From the NCBI GenBank assembly GCA_037142435.1, contig JBAXAO010000014.1, positions 1 through 30,258 on the forward strand: a DNA stretch of 30,258 nt, read 5' to 3'. The translations under genes and the position numbers were made by a program. Origin of the DNA: CAIMZW01 sp037142435 (GTDB taxonomy: Bacteria > Actinomycetota > Actinomycetes > Nanopelagicales > Nanopelagicaceae). Positions 1-7,118 of the stretch are shown one piece after another; position 1 is the stretch's first letter, and the number at the start of each line of letters is the position of its first letter. The notes beneath the pieces are model-generated. The model was given only the letters and a program-made list of their open reading frames with translations, was not told the origin of the DNA and searched no databases.

Positions 1-261
1 GTCAGCATGCTTGGCGCCTTTGCAGGTGTGGGTCACGGTTACGGTCTTTATGGCGTCACGGGCTTGGGTTTGCTCTTAGCTGTTGGTGGCGTCGCTTTGG
101 CCAGCTTCTTCCTTGTTCTAGATTTTGATCAGGTGCAGAAGATGATCAACGCTGGTGCACCTCAGGAAGAATCTTGGCGAGCAGGTTTCGGTCTGATGGT
201 CACTGTTGTGTGGTTGTATCTAGAAATCTTGCGATTGATCTCAATTCTTCGTCGCGACTAA
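1..261 (+). CDS. Bax inhibitor-1/YccA family membrane protein, C-terminal part
   Basis: Only the last 86 residues are visible; the reading frame is open through base 1, so the gene begins upstream. The fragment has a hydrophobic segment (GLGLLLAVGGVALASFFLVL), then the acidic stretch LDFDQVQKMINAGAP, and a final hydrophobic segment ending WLYLEILRLISILRRD. This order, with an FDQVQ-like motif and a C-terminal LYLEILRLI helix, is what I recognise from actinobacterial Bax inhibitor-1/YccA proteins. These are multi-pass membrane proteins, usually near 250-280 residues, and some homologues conduct calcium. The precise role in actinobacteria is not known. A good intrinsic terminator follows. Identification rests on the C-terminal third only. 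Confidence 0.8.
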   Translation, partial: VSMLGAFAGVGHGYGLYGVTGLGLLLAVGGVALASFFLVLDFDQVQKMINAGAPQEESWRAGFGLMVTVVWLYLEILRLISILRRD

Positions 262-279
262 TTTCTCAAAGCTTCACTA

Positions 280-308
280 ACGGGTCTGCCTCGGCAGGCC
301 CGTTTTTT
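280..308. terminator. Intrinsic terminator between convergent genes
   Basis: A GC-rich hairpin pairs ACGGGTCTGCC with GGCAGGCCCGT (one G-T wobble, tight loop) and is followed by TTTTTT at 302-307. It sits 18 bases after the YccA-family stop codon. The MFS gene on the opposite strand ends at 317, so read the other way the hairpin could also stop that transcript, though the U-run is better on the plus strand. Confidence 0.8.
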
Positions 309-316
309 ATTGCCTG

Positions 317-1561
317 CTAACTTTCGGGTGAGATATGCGATTTACGGGTTTCTTTTAACGTGGCCCCCAAAACAATGGCTATGGAGAAAACGGCAGCGGT
401 AACTGCAAAAGCTGCACGGTAGGAAATCGCATCAGTGAGCGCTCCGAGAATGATGGGGCCGGCGATCATTCCGGCGTCTCCAGCCATCTGCCAGATGGCG
501 ATAACTTGGCCGCCTTTGCCACCAAAGAGATCCCCGACGACGCCAGCAGGTGCTGTGCCCATGAAGGCACCGCCTAATCCGAAGAGAATCATGGCCAAGA
601 TGTAAAAAGAGGCGTGGATAGCCACTATTAGGACGATCAGGGCTGACATCAAGAAGAAGGTGCCACAGAGAATGGCGAAGCGCCGGCCTTTGTGATCAGA
701 AATTTTTCCTGCCTGGATAAGAAGAAAACCTTGAGCAAGGGCCGATGCAGTAAAGCCAAAGCCAACGACGGTAGCTGTGGAATGTAAGTGCTCGGTGACG
801 AAGAGCGGCAAGATGGAATTACGCAGTCCAAAGATGGTCCAGTTGGTGACGAAAGCCAAAACTAAAGCCACCCGATATGGGTACTGGCGTAGCGCATCTC
901 GAATAGAAATGCGTTCGCTTGGGTCAGCGACAGCAGCGACTTTCTTTCCGAGTCTTTTCTCGCTGAGAAAAATAATTGTGGTAGCAGAGGCAATAATCAA
1001 AGTGCCGGCATACACAAAGAAAGGTGAGCGAAGCGAAATAGTGCTAAGAATTCCACCAAATGCCGGGCCAGCAATTCCACCAAAGAGGAAGCCACTGCTA
1101 TAAAAAGATTGTCCCTGGCTACGGTTGTCATCGTTTGTGACTCGCATCAACAGAGCGCCGGCCGAGACCGAGAACATTGAGGACCCAAGTCCGCCAGCGG
1201 CGCGGAAGCTCAATAGTTGGATGTAACTCTGAGCAAATCCACTGGCTAAAGATGAAATTGCCACCATGATTAATCCGAACGCCAGCACCTTGCGTTCGCC
1301 GAATTTATCAACCAACTTTCCGGAGATCAGGCCAGAGCCAAATCGAGCAAATGCAAAAGTGGAAATGATGAATCCGATAGCGGTCTGATTGACCCCGAAA
1401 GTTCGCGCAAAGAGCGGGATGGCGGGAACGATAAGCCCGTAACCCACTGCGACAAAAAAACCCACCGCCGTAAGGACAAATACTTCCTTCGGCAGTGAGT
1501 CTTTGAATTGTTTGATAGGACTAACCCATTGCCTCGCCTGCGGCTTCTTCTTTCGCCGCAT
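317..1561 (-). CDS. MFS transporter, 12-TM drug-efflux type
   Basis: A 414-residue major facilitator superfamily protein, probably a proton-driven exporter in the cytoplasmic membrane. The MFS signature between TM2 and TM3 is visible as GKLVDKFGERKV (about residues 81-92), and a second copy appears in the C-terminal half as GKISDHKGRRFAI. This gives the usual 6+6 pseudo-symmetry. Length and pattern fit drug/metabolite exporters of the DHA1/TetA-like group; the substrate cannot be read from sequence. Its start lies inside the end of the upstream DHA2-type MFS gene (41-bp overlap), so the two are co-transcribed and probably translationally coupled. The basic N-terminus (MRRKKKPQ) overlaps the neighbour's tail; a later start cannot be excluded. 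Confidence 0.85.
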   Translation of the reverse strand: MRRKKKPQARQWVSPIKQFKDSLPKEVFVLTAVGFFVAVGYGLIVPAIPLFARTFGVNQTAIGFIISTFAFARFGSGLISGKLVDKFGERKVLAFGLIMVAISSLASGFAQSYIQLLSFRAAGGLGSSMFSVSAGALLMRVTNDDNRSQGQSFYSSGFLFGGIAGPAFGGILSTISLRSPFFVYAGTLIIASATTIIFLSEKRLGKKVAAVADPSERISIRDALRQYPYRVALVLAFVTNWTIFGLRNSILPLFVTEHLHSTATVVGFGFTASALAQGFLLIQAGKISDHKGRRFAILCGTFFLMSALIVLIVAIHASFYILAMILFGLGGAFMGTAPAGVVGDLFGGKGGQVIAIWQMAGDAGMIAGPIILGALTDAISYRAAFAVTAAVFSIAIVLGATLKETRKSHISPES

Positions 1562-3194
1562 GGTGCGCTGCGCTGGTACGTAACGGAGCTTCGCGAAGGA
1601 AAAGGGCTAGAACAAAGCCGATTGCAGTAACTGGAGTGGCGGCGAGGAAGACGACATGGAAGGACTGCACAAAGGCATGATAAATGCTCTGTTGCAATTC
1701 CGGAGTGAAGGTCTTCAGGACCGCGGTGTTGTTCTTCAACTGTGCAAACTTTGCTGGATCTGCTCCAACCAAGGCGGCTGGATTCTTTGTTTTCAAGCTA
1801 TCGACTGCAATTGGCAAGTAATGTGCAAGTCGGTTGGCATAGATGGTTCCGAAGAGGGCAACACCAATGGTGCTACCGATCGAGCGGAAGAAGGTGTTGG
1901 CACTGGTGGCCACGCCCATATCTTTAAAGTCAACCGCATTTTGCAAAGCAATAACGATGGTCTGCATCGACAAGCCAAGACCAGCACCGATCATGATGGC
2001 GTAGATCGAGAGTTGCCAGAAAGGTGTGTTCTCTTTCAGAGTCGAAAGCAGAAATAGGCCAACCGTCATGACCGAAAGACCGATGATTGGGTAGCGCTTG
2101 TAGTGGCCGTGCTTGCTAATCATCTTGCCGGAGAAGATCGACATCGAAACAATGCCGAGCATAAATGGAATCAATTTAAGTCCCGCGACTGTAGCCGAGT
2201 TGCCTTTAACGACCTGCAGGTAGAGCGGCAACATAACGATGGCACCGAACATGCCGGCTCCGATGACGAAACCAAGAACCGAAGTCAGCGAGACGGTGTG
2301 GTTCTTGAATAAATCCAACGGAAGAATTGGTTCAGGTGCACGCTTTTCGTGGAAGAGGAAGACGATCAGGAGTACAAGAGCTGCGCCGAAAGCCATCAAA
2401 GTCTTAGGGCTGGTCCAGCCATAGTCAGAAGCTTTGACTCCGGCTTTGATGAGACCGTCGAGTCCGCGTGGTGCGCTCTCTGGACCGTAAACGGAGGTGG
2501 CAAGGAGTAGCGATGAAACACCAGAGACCATTAGCAGCGCACCGAAGTAATCAATCTTGTGCTCGCGCTTAACTTTTGGAATGTGAAGAGAGGCTGTCGT
2601 AATGACTAGCGCTGCAATACCGAATGGCAAGTTGATGTAGAAAATCCAGCGCCAGCCAGTTACACCAAAGAGGTGCGCGCGGTCGGAGAAGAATCCACCG
2701 AGAAGTGGACCGGCAACAGAGGAAAGTCCCCACACCGCACCGAAATAGCCCTGATATTTGCCTCGTTCACGTGGCGAGACGATGTCACCAATGATGACGA
2801 AAGTAAGGCTCATCAATCCACCAGCGCCAAGACCCTGGATCGCTCGGAAGGCAATCAGTTGGGTCATGCTCTGGGCCGCACCGGCTGCGAAGGAACCGAT
2901 GAGGAAAGTGATGATGGCGAATTGGAAAACCGGACGTCGTCCGTAGAGGTCAGAAATCTTTCCGTACAAAGGCGTCGATGCGGTCGAAGTCAAAAGGTAG
3001 GCAGTAACAACCCAGGTGTAGTGGGTAAGCCCGTTGAAGTCTTCGACGATGCGCTTGAGAGCAGTTGAAACAATGGTCTGGTCCAAAGCGGCCAGCAACA
3101 TTCCCACCATCAGTCCACTGAGGACGAACATGATTTCTTTATGGGTAAGCGGTTGGGACTTTTCGGTTTCACTCTTCTTTTCGTGTGATGACAT
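1521..3194 (-). CDS. MFS transporter, DHA2 (EmrB/QacA) 14-TM family
   Basis: A 557-residue DHA2-family proton-coupled multidrug exporter. Family motifs are plain: the acidic TM1 motif LDQTIVSTALKRI (about 37-49), motif A GKISDLYGRRPV (78-89), the GLGAGG segment near 121-126 and the antiporter motif C-like AGPLLGGFF (161-169). Length and hydrophobic pattern fit 14 membrane segments. The N-terminus is hydrophilic and the C-terminus carries an Ala/Glu-rich tail. The ATG at 3194 has a good Shine-Dalgarno (AAAGGA, about 3200-3205 on the plus strand) six bases upstream. That contrasts with the many SD-less starts elsewhere in this window. It leads a two-gene operon with the overlapping second MFS gene. 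Substrate unknown. Confidence 0.92.
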   Translation of the reverse strand: MSSHEKKSETEKSQPLTHKEIMFVLSGLMVGMLLAALDQTIVSTALKRIVEDFNGLTHYTWVVTAYLLTSTASTPLYGKISDLYGRRPVFQFAIITFLIGSFAAGAAQSMTQLIAFRAIQGLGAGGLMSLTFVIIGDIVSPRERGKYQGYFGAVWGLSSVAGPLLGGFFSDRAHLFGVTGWRWIFYINLPFGIAALVITTASLHIPKVKREHKIDYFGALLMVSGVSSLLLATSVYGPESAPRGLDGLIKAGVKASDYGWTSPKTLMAFGAALVLLIVFLFHEKRAPEPILPLDLFKNHTVSLTSVLGFVIGAGMFGAIVMLPLYLQVVKGNSATVAGLKLIPFMLGIVSMSIFSGKMISKHGHYKRYPIIGLSVMTVGLFLLSTLKENTPFWQLSIYAIMIGAGLGLSMQTIVIALQNAVDFKDMGVATSANTFFRSIGSTIGVALFGTIYANRLAHYLPIAVDSLKTKNPAALVGADPAKFAQLKNNTAVLKTFTPELQQSIYHAFVQSFHVVFLAATPVTAIGFVLALFLREAPLRTSAAHHAAKEEAAGEAMG

Positions 3195-3349
3195 CGGATT
3201 CCTTTTTACTTAAGCGATCGAGGTGCTGGATCAATTTCAAGTCCTGCTGGGCAAGTCCTTCTGGGGCTTGCTGATTGCTGTGCGAGCCATGCTCAATACG
3301 AGCGAAGTCTGTAGGTTACTACGGATGCCCCCTCATCTCCTCTTTTGAG

Positions 3350-3367
3350 CATTTTGTGCACGAAATG
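3350..3367. promoter_or_regulatory. 18-bp palindrome, putative operator upstream of the ABC exporter
   Basis: CATTTTGTGCACGAAATG is an inverted repeat of 18 bp with only one non-matching symmetric pair, centred on GTGCAC. It lies about 40-57 bases before the proposed ABC ATPase start and inside the 212-bp divergent spacer shared with the DHA2 MFS gene. Its size and symmetry suit a dimeric regulator such as a TetR- or MarR-family protein. No regulator gene is next to it, so the identity of the binder is unknown. Confidence 0.45.
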
Positions 3368-3393
3368 AGAGGGCAAGGGTTAGCGGCGCTAGG

Positions 3394-3399
3394 TATTGT
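3394..3399 (+). promoter_or_regulatory. Possible -10 box for the ABC exporter (leaderless geometry)
   Basis: TATTGT matches the TANNNT form of actinobacterial -10 boxes and is followed by exactly 7 bases before the ATG at 3407. No Shine-Dalgarno is visible, so a transcript starting at or near the ATG is plausible. The hexamer is short and could occur by chance. Confidence 0.35.
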
Positions 3400-3406
3400 G
3401 GGTGCA

Positions 3407-4393
3407 ATGAAGAGCGTCATTGCTGAGAATTTGAGTAAGACCTATCGCAACGGTGAGGTCAAAGCCCTTGATGGGTTGAGCCTTGATGTCGAAGAAGGCA
3501 CCGTCCTGGCTTTACTTGGTCCCAATGGAGCCGGAAAAACCACGACGGTCCGTGTCTTATCCACGTTGCTGGTTCCTGATAGCGGACATGCCAGCGTCGG
3601 CGGAATCGATGTCGTTAAAGATCCCGATGCGGTCCGCCAAATCATTGGACTCTCTGGCCAGTATGCGGCTTTGGATGAAACGTTAACTGGATGGGACAAC
3701 CTGACCATGTTCGGTCGGCTCTATCACTTGAGTGGGGCTGCCACCAAGAAGCGTGCAACTGAACTTCTGGAGCGCTTCTCGTTGACCGATGCGGCTAAAC
3801 GGCCCATCCGAACTTACTCAGGCGGAATGCGCCGCCGCTTGGACTTAGCTGCATCGCTCATTATTAAACCCAAAGTTCTCTTCTTGGATGAACCCACAAC
3901 TGGTCTAGATCCTCGTGGGCGGATGGAGATGTGGGGTGTCATCGACGAACTCGTCAAAGGTGGCGTCACGCTTCTGCTTACAACTCAATATTTAGAGGAG
4001 GCAGATCAATTAGCTGATGACATTGCCGTGATCGACCGCGGAACAGTTATCGCTCGAGGAAGTTCAGATGAGCTGAAGAGCCAAGTTGGAGGCGAACGTT
4101 TAGAGATTGTTGTCGAAGCCGAACACTTAGCCGAAGCATCACAGCTTGTTGCTCGGACTTTAGGTGCAAGCCATGTAAATGAGGGCATGCGCCTCATCAC
4201 TGCACCAGTTAATTCTGGAAGTACTTCTTTGATTCAAATATTGCGCGCCTTTGATGAGGCCAAGATTCATCCTCTCGATATTGGATTGAAGCGCCCTTCG
4301 CTCGATGATGTGTTTATTTCATTAACGGGGCACGTTGCTGAAGAAGTTGTTGCTGACGATGCAAAGACCGCAAAGAAGAAGGGGCGCAAATGA
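3407..4393 (+). CDS. ABC exporter ATP-binding subunit, DrrA family
   Basis: The ATPase of a two-component drug/lipid exporter, 328 residues from ATG 3407. Visible motifs are Walker A GPNGAGKTT (38-46), Q-loop region GLSGQYAALDE (about 81-91), signature YSGGM (137-141), Walker B VLFLDEP (157-163) and the switch region TTQYLEEAD, where Gln stands in the usual His position as in DrrA proteins. The C-terminal 100 residues resemble the extra domain of DrrA-like ATPases. The frame is open 44 codons further upstream, but that extension has no family resemblance and a TANNNT box lies 7 nt before 3407, so I chose the later start. The permease gene overlaps by ATGA, indicating coupled translation. Substrate unknown. 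Confidence 0.92.
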   Translation: MKSVIAENLSKTYRNGEVKALDGLSLDVEEGTVLALLGPNGAGKTTTVRVLSTLLVPDSGHASVGGIDVVKDPDAVRQIIGLSGQYAALDETLTGWDNLTMFGRLYHLSGAATKKRATELLERFSLTDAAKRPIRTYSGGMRRRLDLAASLIIKPKVLFLDEPTTGLDPRGRMEMWGVIDELVKGGVTLLLTTQYLEEADQLADDIAVIDRGTVIARGSSDELKSQVGGERLEIVVEAEHLAEASQLVARTLGASHVNEGMRLITAPVNSGSTSLIQILRAFDEAKIHPLDIGLKRPSLDDVFISLTGHVAEEVVADDAKTAKKKGRK

Positions 4394-5187
4394 TCCAGAC
4401 AATCGGCGATTGCTTGGTCATCACCAAGCGCCAACTGATGCAACTCATCAGGGTTCCAGAAGTAGTCATTTTCGCCACTATTCAACCCGCCATGTTTGTA
4501 CTTCTCTTCCGCTATGTATTTGGCGGGGCGATTGCCTCGGGAGTCCAGGGCGGTTATGTGCAACTTTTGATGCCGGGCATCTTCGTTCAGACCGTAGCAT
4601 TTACGTTGGCCGGGACAGCTGTCGGGTTGGCTGAAGATATGCAGAAGGGTTTGATCGATCGCTTTAGGTCCTTGCCTATTGCCAGGTCGGCTGTTGTCAT
4701 CGGCAGAACTTTGGGGGATTCCACCCAAAATATTGTCACTTTGGTCGTCATGGCAGTTGTGGGATTTGCTGTTGGTTGGCGCCCTAGTTCAGGAGTATTC
4801 AAAATCCTGTTGGCTTTTCTCTTCTTATTAGCCTTTGGCTTTTCGATGTCGTGGATTGGCGTCCTCATTGGGCTTTCCGTTCGCGAGGCTCGGGTGGCTC
4901 AAAACTTGGTTTTCATCTCCGTCTTTCCATTGACCTTCCTATCCAATGCCTTTGCGCCCACAACTGGAATGCCACGGGTGCTGCAATATTTTGCGGAATG
5001 GAATCCGGTATCAACAATGGTGGCTGCCTGCCGGCAACTGTTTGGAACGCCGAACCACTTTGGCGCGACGGCGAATTCTTGGCCTAGCCAAAACCCATTG
5101 TGGATGTCGTTGATTTACATGGCGCTGATCGTGGGAATCTTTTTGCCGCTCAGTGTGCGTAGATACAAGCACGCCAGTTCTAAATAG
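4390..5187 (+). CDS. ABC-2 type exporter permease, DrrB family
   Basis: A 265-residue membrane subunit partnering the preceding ATPase. The N-terminal amphipathic segment followed by VPEVVIFATIQPAMFVLLFRYVFGG and the central block MPGIFVQT...TAVGLAEDMQKGLIDRFRSLP are characteristic of DrrB-type ABC-2 permeases. About six membrane segments can be seen, the last one ending in a short basic tail (VRRYKHASSK). Start ATG overlaps the ATPase stop by four bases. It ends only 10 bases before the converging greA stop codon, with no obvious hairpin in that gap. Confidence 0.92.
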   Translation: MIQTIGDCLVITKRQLMQLIRVPEVVIFATIQPAMFVLLFRYVFGGAIASGVQGGYVQLLMPGIFVQTVAFTLAGTAVGLAEDMQKGLIDRFRSLPIARSAVVIGRTLGDSTQNIVTLVVMAVVGFAVGWRPSSGVFKILLAFLFLLAFGFSMSWIGVLIGLSVREARVAQNLVFISVFPLTFLSNAFAPTTGMPRVLQYFAEWNPVSTMVAACRQLFGTPNHFGATANSWPSQNPLWMSLIYMALIVGIFLPLSVRRYKHASSK

Positions 5188-5197
5188 AAATTTATTT

Positions 5198-5677
5198 CTA
5201 GAGGAACTGCGCCTCAAGTACCGCAACCGAGATATCTTTCCCGTTCGGTGCCGTATAGGTAACGGTTTCGCCGATCTTGGCACCCATGACGGCTGAACCC
5301 AGAGGTGACTTCTCGCTGTAGACGTCGTATTCATCAGATGCGATTTCGCGGGATCCCAAGAGAAATTTCATTTCATCACCCATCATGTCGACGGTGACCA
5401 ACATTCCTAGTCCGACAACACCAGATTCGCCAACCGGCGGGGTGCCTATGTGGGCATTTTCCAGCATGTGTTTTAACTGGCGAATGCGTCCTTCAATCTT
5501 GCCTTGCTCGTCTTTAGCGGCGTGGTAACCACCATTCTCTTTGAGGTCACCTTCAGAGCGTGCAGATTCAATCTTCTTGATGATGTCAGCTCGGCGCGGA
5601 CCTTCAAGGTCGGCAAGCTCGGCGGTAAGACGATCGGCGGCCTCTTGGGTGAGCCAAGTCTGGGTGGGGTTACTCAT
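5198..5677 (-). CDS. greA: Transcription elongation factor GreA
   Basis: A 159-residue cleavage factor that rescues backtracked RNA polymerase by stimulating transcript cleavage through the secondary channel. The N-terminal coiled-coil hairpin runs to about residue 78, with the tip motif EGDLKENGGYHAA carrying the two acidic residues (D44, E47) needed for cleavage. The C-terminal half is the FKBP-like globular domain (SPLGSAVMGAKIGETVTY). The ATG has no Shine-Dalgarno (CTCCCCTT precedes it) and sits 8 bases after TAGCCT. In M. tuberculosis greA (Rv1080c) is likewise followed upstream by a DUF4307 gene on the same strand. Confidence 0.97.
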   Translation of the reverse strand: MSNPTQTWLTQEAADRLTAELADLEGPRRADIIKKIESARSEGDLKENGGYHAAKDEQGKIEGRIRQLKHMLENAHIGTPPVGESGVVGLGMLVTVDMMGDEMKFLLGSREIASDEYDVYSEKSPLGSAVMGAKIGETVTYTAPNGKDISVAVLEAQFL

Positions 5678-5685
5678 AAGGGGAG

Positions 5686-5691
5686 AGGCTA
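5686..5691 (-). promoter_or_regulatory. Putative -10 box of greA, leaderless geometry
   Basis: On the minus strand TAGCCT is followed by 8 bases and then the greA ATG. There is no purine-rich ribosome site in those 8 bases. The arrangement repeats at several other starts in this window (xseA, ispH, nudC, ychF), which raises confidence above what a single hexamer would give. Confidence 0.5.
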
Positions 5692-5731
5692 CTAGTACGG
5701 GGCAAATCCAAGCAGGTGGCTTATCGAGGTT

Positions 5732-6130
5732 TTACGAGCGGCAATTTTCGATGCCGGCGTTGACAGCCAAGGCACGGGTCGGAATTCGGATGGTTCTGGT
5801 GGTCTCGTAGACCCCTGCTGGGATGGAGTCGGTGATCTCACCCACGACGCTGGCTGAGTAATCCCTGGCGGTCAAGAGGCAGGTGTGAGCCTTGCTTTTG
5901 GTGCGAAATATTAAGGAATAGCGAATCTCCATATGGGCGCCATCCACGGCTTGAAAGGAGATCAAGGTGGGGCGGATTTCAGGCTTGGAGAAATGGTTTG
6001 CGCTCCAGACCAACCAAGGCCCACCTACGATCGCAATGGCAACAGCTGGAACTACCCAGGTTGGTAGCCGTCTGCTCTTGATGCCATAGCGCTCGCGCAG
6101 GAATGGATCGGTAAATTCGCTCTGGCTCAC
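5732..6130 (-). CDS. DUF4307-like membrane-anchored protein
   Basis: A 132-residue protein from the GTG at 6130. It has a short hydrophilic N-terminus with FTDPFLRERYGIKSRR, one hydrophobic segment (TWVVPAVAIAIVGGPWLVW) and a C-terminal domain of about 90 residues rich in beta-strand pattern, with two cysteines. The D-x-x-L-x-x-R-Y-G motif before a single TM helix is what I know from actinobacterial DUF4307 proteins. The position next to greA matches Rv1081c. Function is unknown. A longer frame with a TTG start at 6187 exists, but the extra 19 residues are unlike the family and the GTG lies 7 nt after TACACT, so I prefer the GTG. Confidence 0.75.
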   Translation of the reverse strand: MSQSEFTDPFLRERYGIKSRRLPTWVVPAVAIAIVGGPWLVWSANHFSKPEIRPTLISFQAVDGAHMEIRYSLIFRTKSKAHTCLLTARDYSASVVGEITDSIPAGVYETTRTIRIPTRALAVNAGIENCRS

Positions 6131-6137
6131 ATCGGTA

Positions 6138-6143
6138 AGTGTA
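6138..6143 (-). promoter_or_regulatory. Putative -10 box of the DUF4307 gene
   Basis: On the minus strand TACACT precedes the GTG start by 7 bases with no Shine-Dalgarno in between. It supports choosing the GTG over the upstream TTG. Confidence 0.4.
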
Positions 6144-6181
6144 GGACGTGGGCGATGGCTCGTTGGGCAGGGCGCTTTAGG

Positions 6182-6223
6182 ACGCAATGTAGATAACGCA
6201 ATGTAGATAGCGCTAGGTAGATA
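6182..6223. repeat. Three 14-bp tandem repeats in a divergent promoter region
   Basis: Two exact copies of ACGCAATGTAGATA (6182-6195, 6196-6209) are followed by a diverged third copy GCGCTAGGTAGATA (6210-6223). The repeats end just before the -10-like GATAAT of the small membrane-protein gene and lie upstream of the DUF4307 gene. Each copy presents TAGATA on the plus strand and TATCTA on the minus strand. They may be regulatory sites or simply a slippage-prone repeat. Confidence 0.85.
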
Positions 6224-6225
6224 AT
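6220..6225 (+). promoter_or_regulatory. Putative -10 box of the small membrane protein gene
   Basis: GATAAT differs from TATAAT at one position and is 6 bases from the ATG at 6232. AGGAG occurs at 6226-6230 but ends one base before the ATG, too close for a normal Shine-Dalgarno, so leaderless initiation is the simpler reading. Confidence 0.4.
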
Positions 6226-6231
6226 AGGAGC

Positions 6232-6369
6232 ATGTCCGATCAAGCCACTATCAACGTAGGCGTTGCAGGGTCAATCACGATGATCATTCTCTGCGCTGCA
6301 GTCGCCCTTCTCCTCTGGAATTTTTATCGTCGATACAAGCGGATGCAAAACCGCAACGATGAGCAGTAA
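6232..6369 (+). CDS. Small single-pass membrane protein, 45 residues
   Basis: A short gene starting ATG at 6232 and ending TAA at 6367-6369. The product begins MSDQATINVGVAG, has one hydrophobic helix (about residues 12-31, SITMIILCAAVALLLWNF) and ends in a basic, hydrophilic tail YRRYKRMQNRNDEQ, so it should be N-out/C-in. The 3' end overlaps the SURF1 start by 11 bases, which suggests coupled translation. In M. tuberculosis a small gene (Rv1083) with a comparable place follows greA, DUF4307 and mca; this may be its counterpart, with mca missing. No function is known to me. The frame length, sensible topology and position make it likely to be real. Confidence 0.65.
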   Translation: MSDQATINVGVAGSITMIILCAAVALLLWNFYRRYKRMQNRNDEQ

Positions 6370-7108
6370 TCGCTGGCGCCTGCTCTCTATCGCGTTACTG
6401 ACCTTGTTGGTTGCAGGTACTTTTACAGAACTTGGTATTTGGCAACTTCACCGCGGGCAAGAAGTTCAGCGCTTAAATAAACCTGCTAAAGATCTGCCTG
6501 CCACAGGAATTCATGCAATCGCAAGTGCTGGTTCGAACCTTTCCGATCATGCAATAAACAGATTGGTAACGGTTAGCGGGCGATACCTCAAAAGTTATGT
6601 CGCCACTTACCAGGAGGCAATGATCGGCGGAAAGAAAGAAGTTATTTCTTTGAGTGTTGGGCTGCTCCAGGTGACCTCATCCGCTTCACCACCTGAAGGA
6701 ATCTTGGTGGTGCGAGGAGTAGGAGATATCCCCGAAGCGAAAACTTTGCCAACCGGCGAAGTCTTTATTTCAGGCCGGCTTTACCCACGGCAGACCACGG
6801 ATCATTCGCTTACTGATTCTAGAAATTTGGGTCGCTTGGACCCGGCTCTTGTCGCTGGCGTAGATGGGTTAAATCTCTTTGATGGTTACGTTGTCGTCCT
6901 TAACGAAAAGACAGAAGATGGAACTGCTCTTTCATTTCCTCGAATCAGTGCCCCTGGGGCAAAACCAACAACTCCAGGCTTCTATTGGCAGCACATTTCG
7001 TACGTCTTTATTTGGTGGTTCATGGCGCTCTTAGTGCTGGTAGCGCCTTTCTATAACGCCAGGCTGAAGCGCATTTCACAGCAAAATTCCGAAAGTATTG
7101 AGAGATAG
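6359..7108 (+). CDS. SURF1 family cytochrome c oxidase assembly protein
   Basis: A 249-residue membrane protein of the SURF1/Shy1 family, which helps insert heme and assemble the catalytic subunit of aa3-type cytochrome oxidase. The fold is recognisable: an N-terminal TM helix followed at once by the family motif LGIWQLHRG (about 26-34), a long extracytoplasmic region, then a C-terminal TM helix (ISYVFIWWFMALLVLVAPFY) and a basic cytoplasmic tail. The extracytoplasmic part contains the expected V-x-G-R-Y and GRLYPR-type segments. The ATG lies inside the end of the small membrane-protein gene, with no separate ribosome site, so its translation probably depends on that gene. A DUF3817 gene follows after 10 bases. 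Confidence 0.85.
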   Translation: MSSNRWRLLSIALLTLLVAGTFTELGIWQLHRGQEVQRLNKPAKDLPATGIHAIASAGSNLSDHAINRLVTVSGRYLKSYVATYQEAMIGGKKEVISLSVGLLQVTSSASPPEGILVVRGVGDIPEAKTLPTGEVFISGRLYPRQTTDHSLTDSRNLGRLDPALVAGVDGLNLFDGYVVVLNEKTEDGTALSFPRISAPGAKPTTPGFYWQHISYVFIWWFMALLVLVAPFYNARLKRISQQNSESIER

Positions 7109-7118
7109 GGTTGGCACT

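Noticed and set aside
1656..2057. Plus-strand ORFs inside the DHA2 transporter
   Set aside because: They are antisense to a well-supported membrane protein gene and have low-complexity, non-protein-like composition.
4267..4728. A long minus-strand ORF across the ABC exporter
   Set aside because: It is antisense to two clear exporter genes, has no recognisable family and no promoter or ribosome site.
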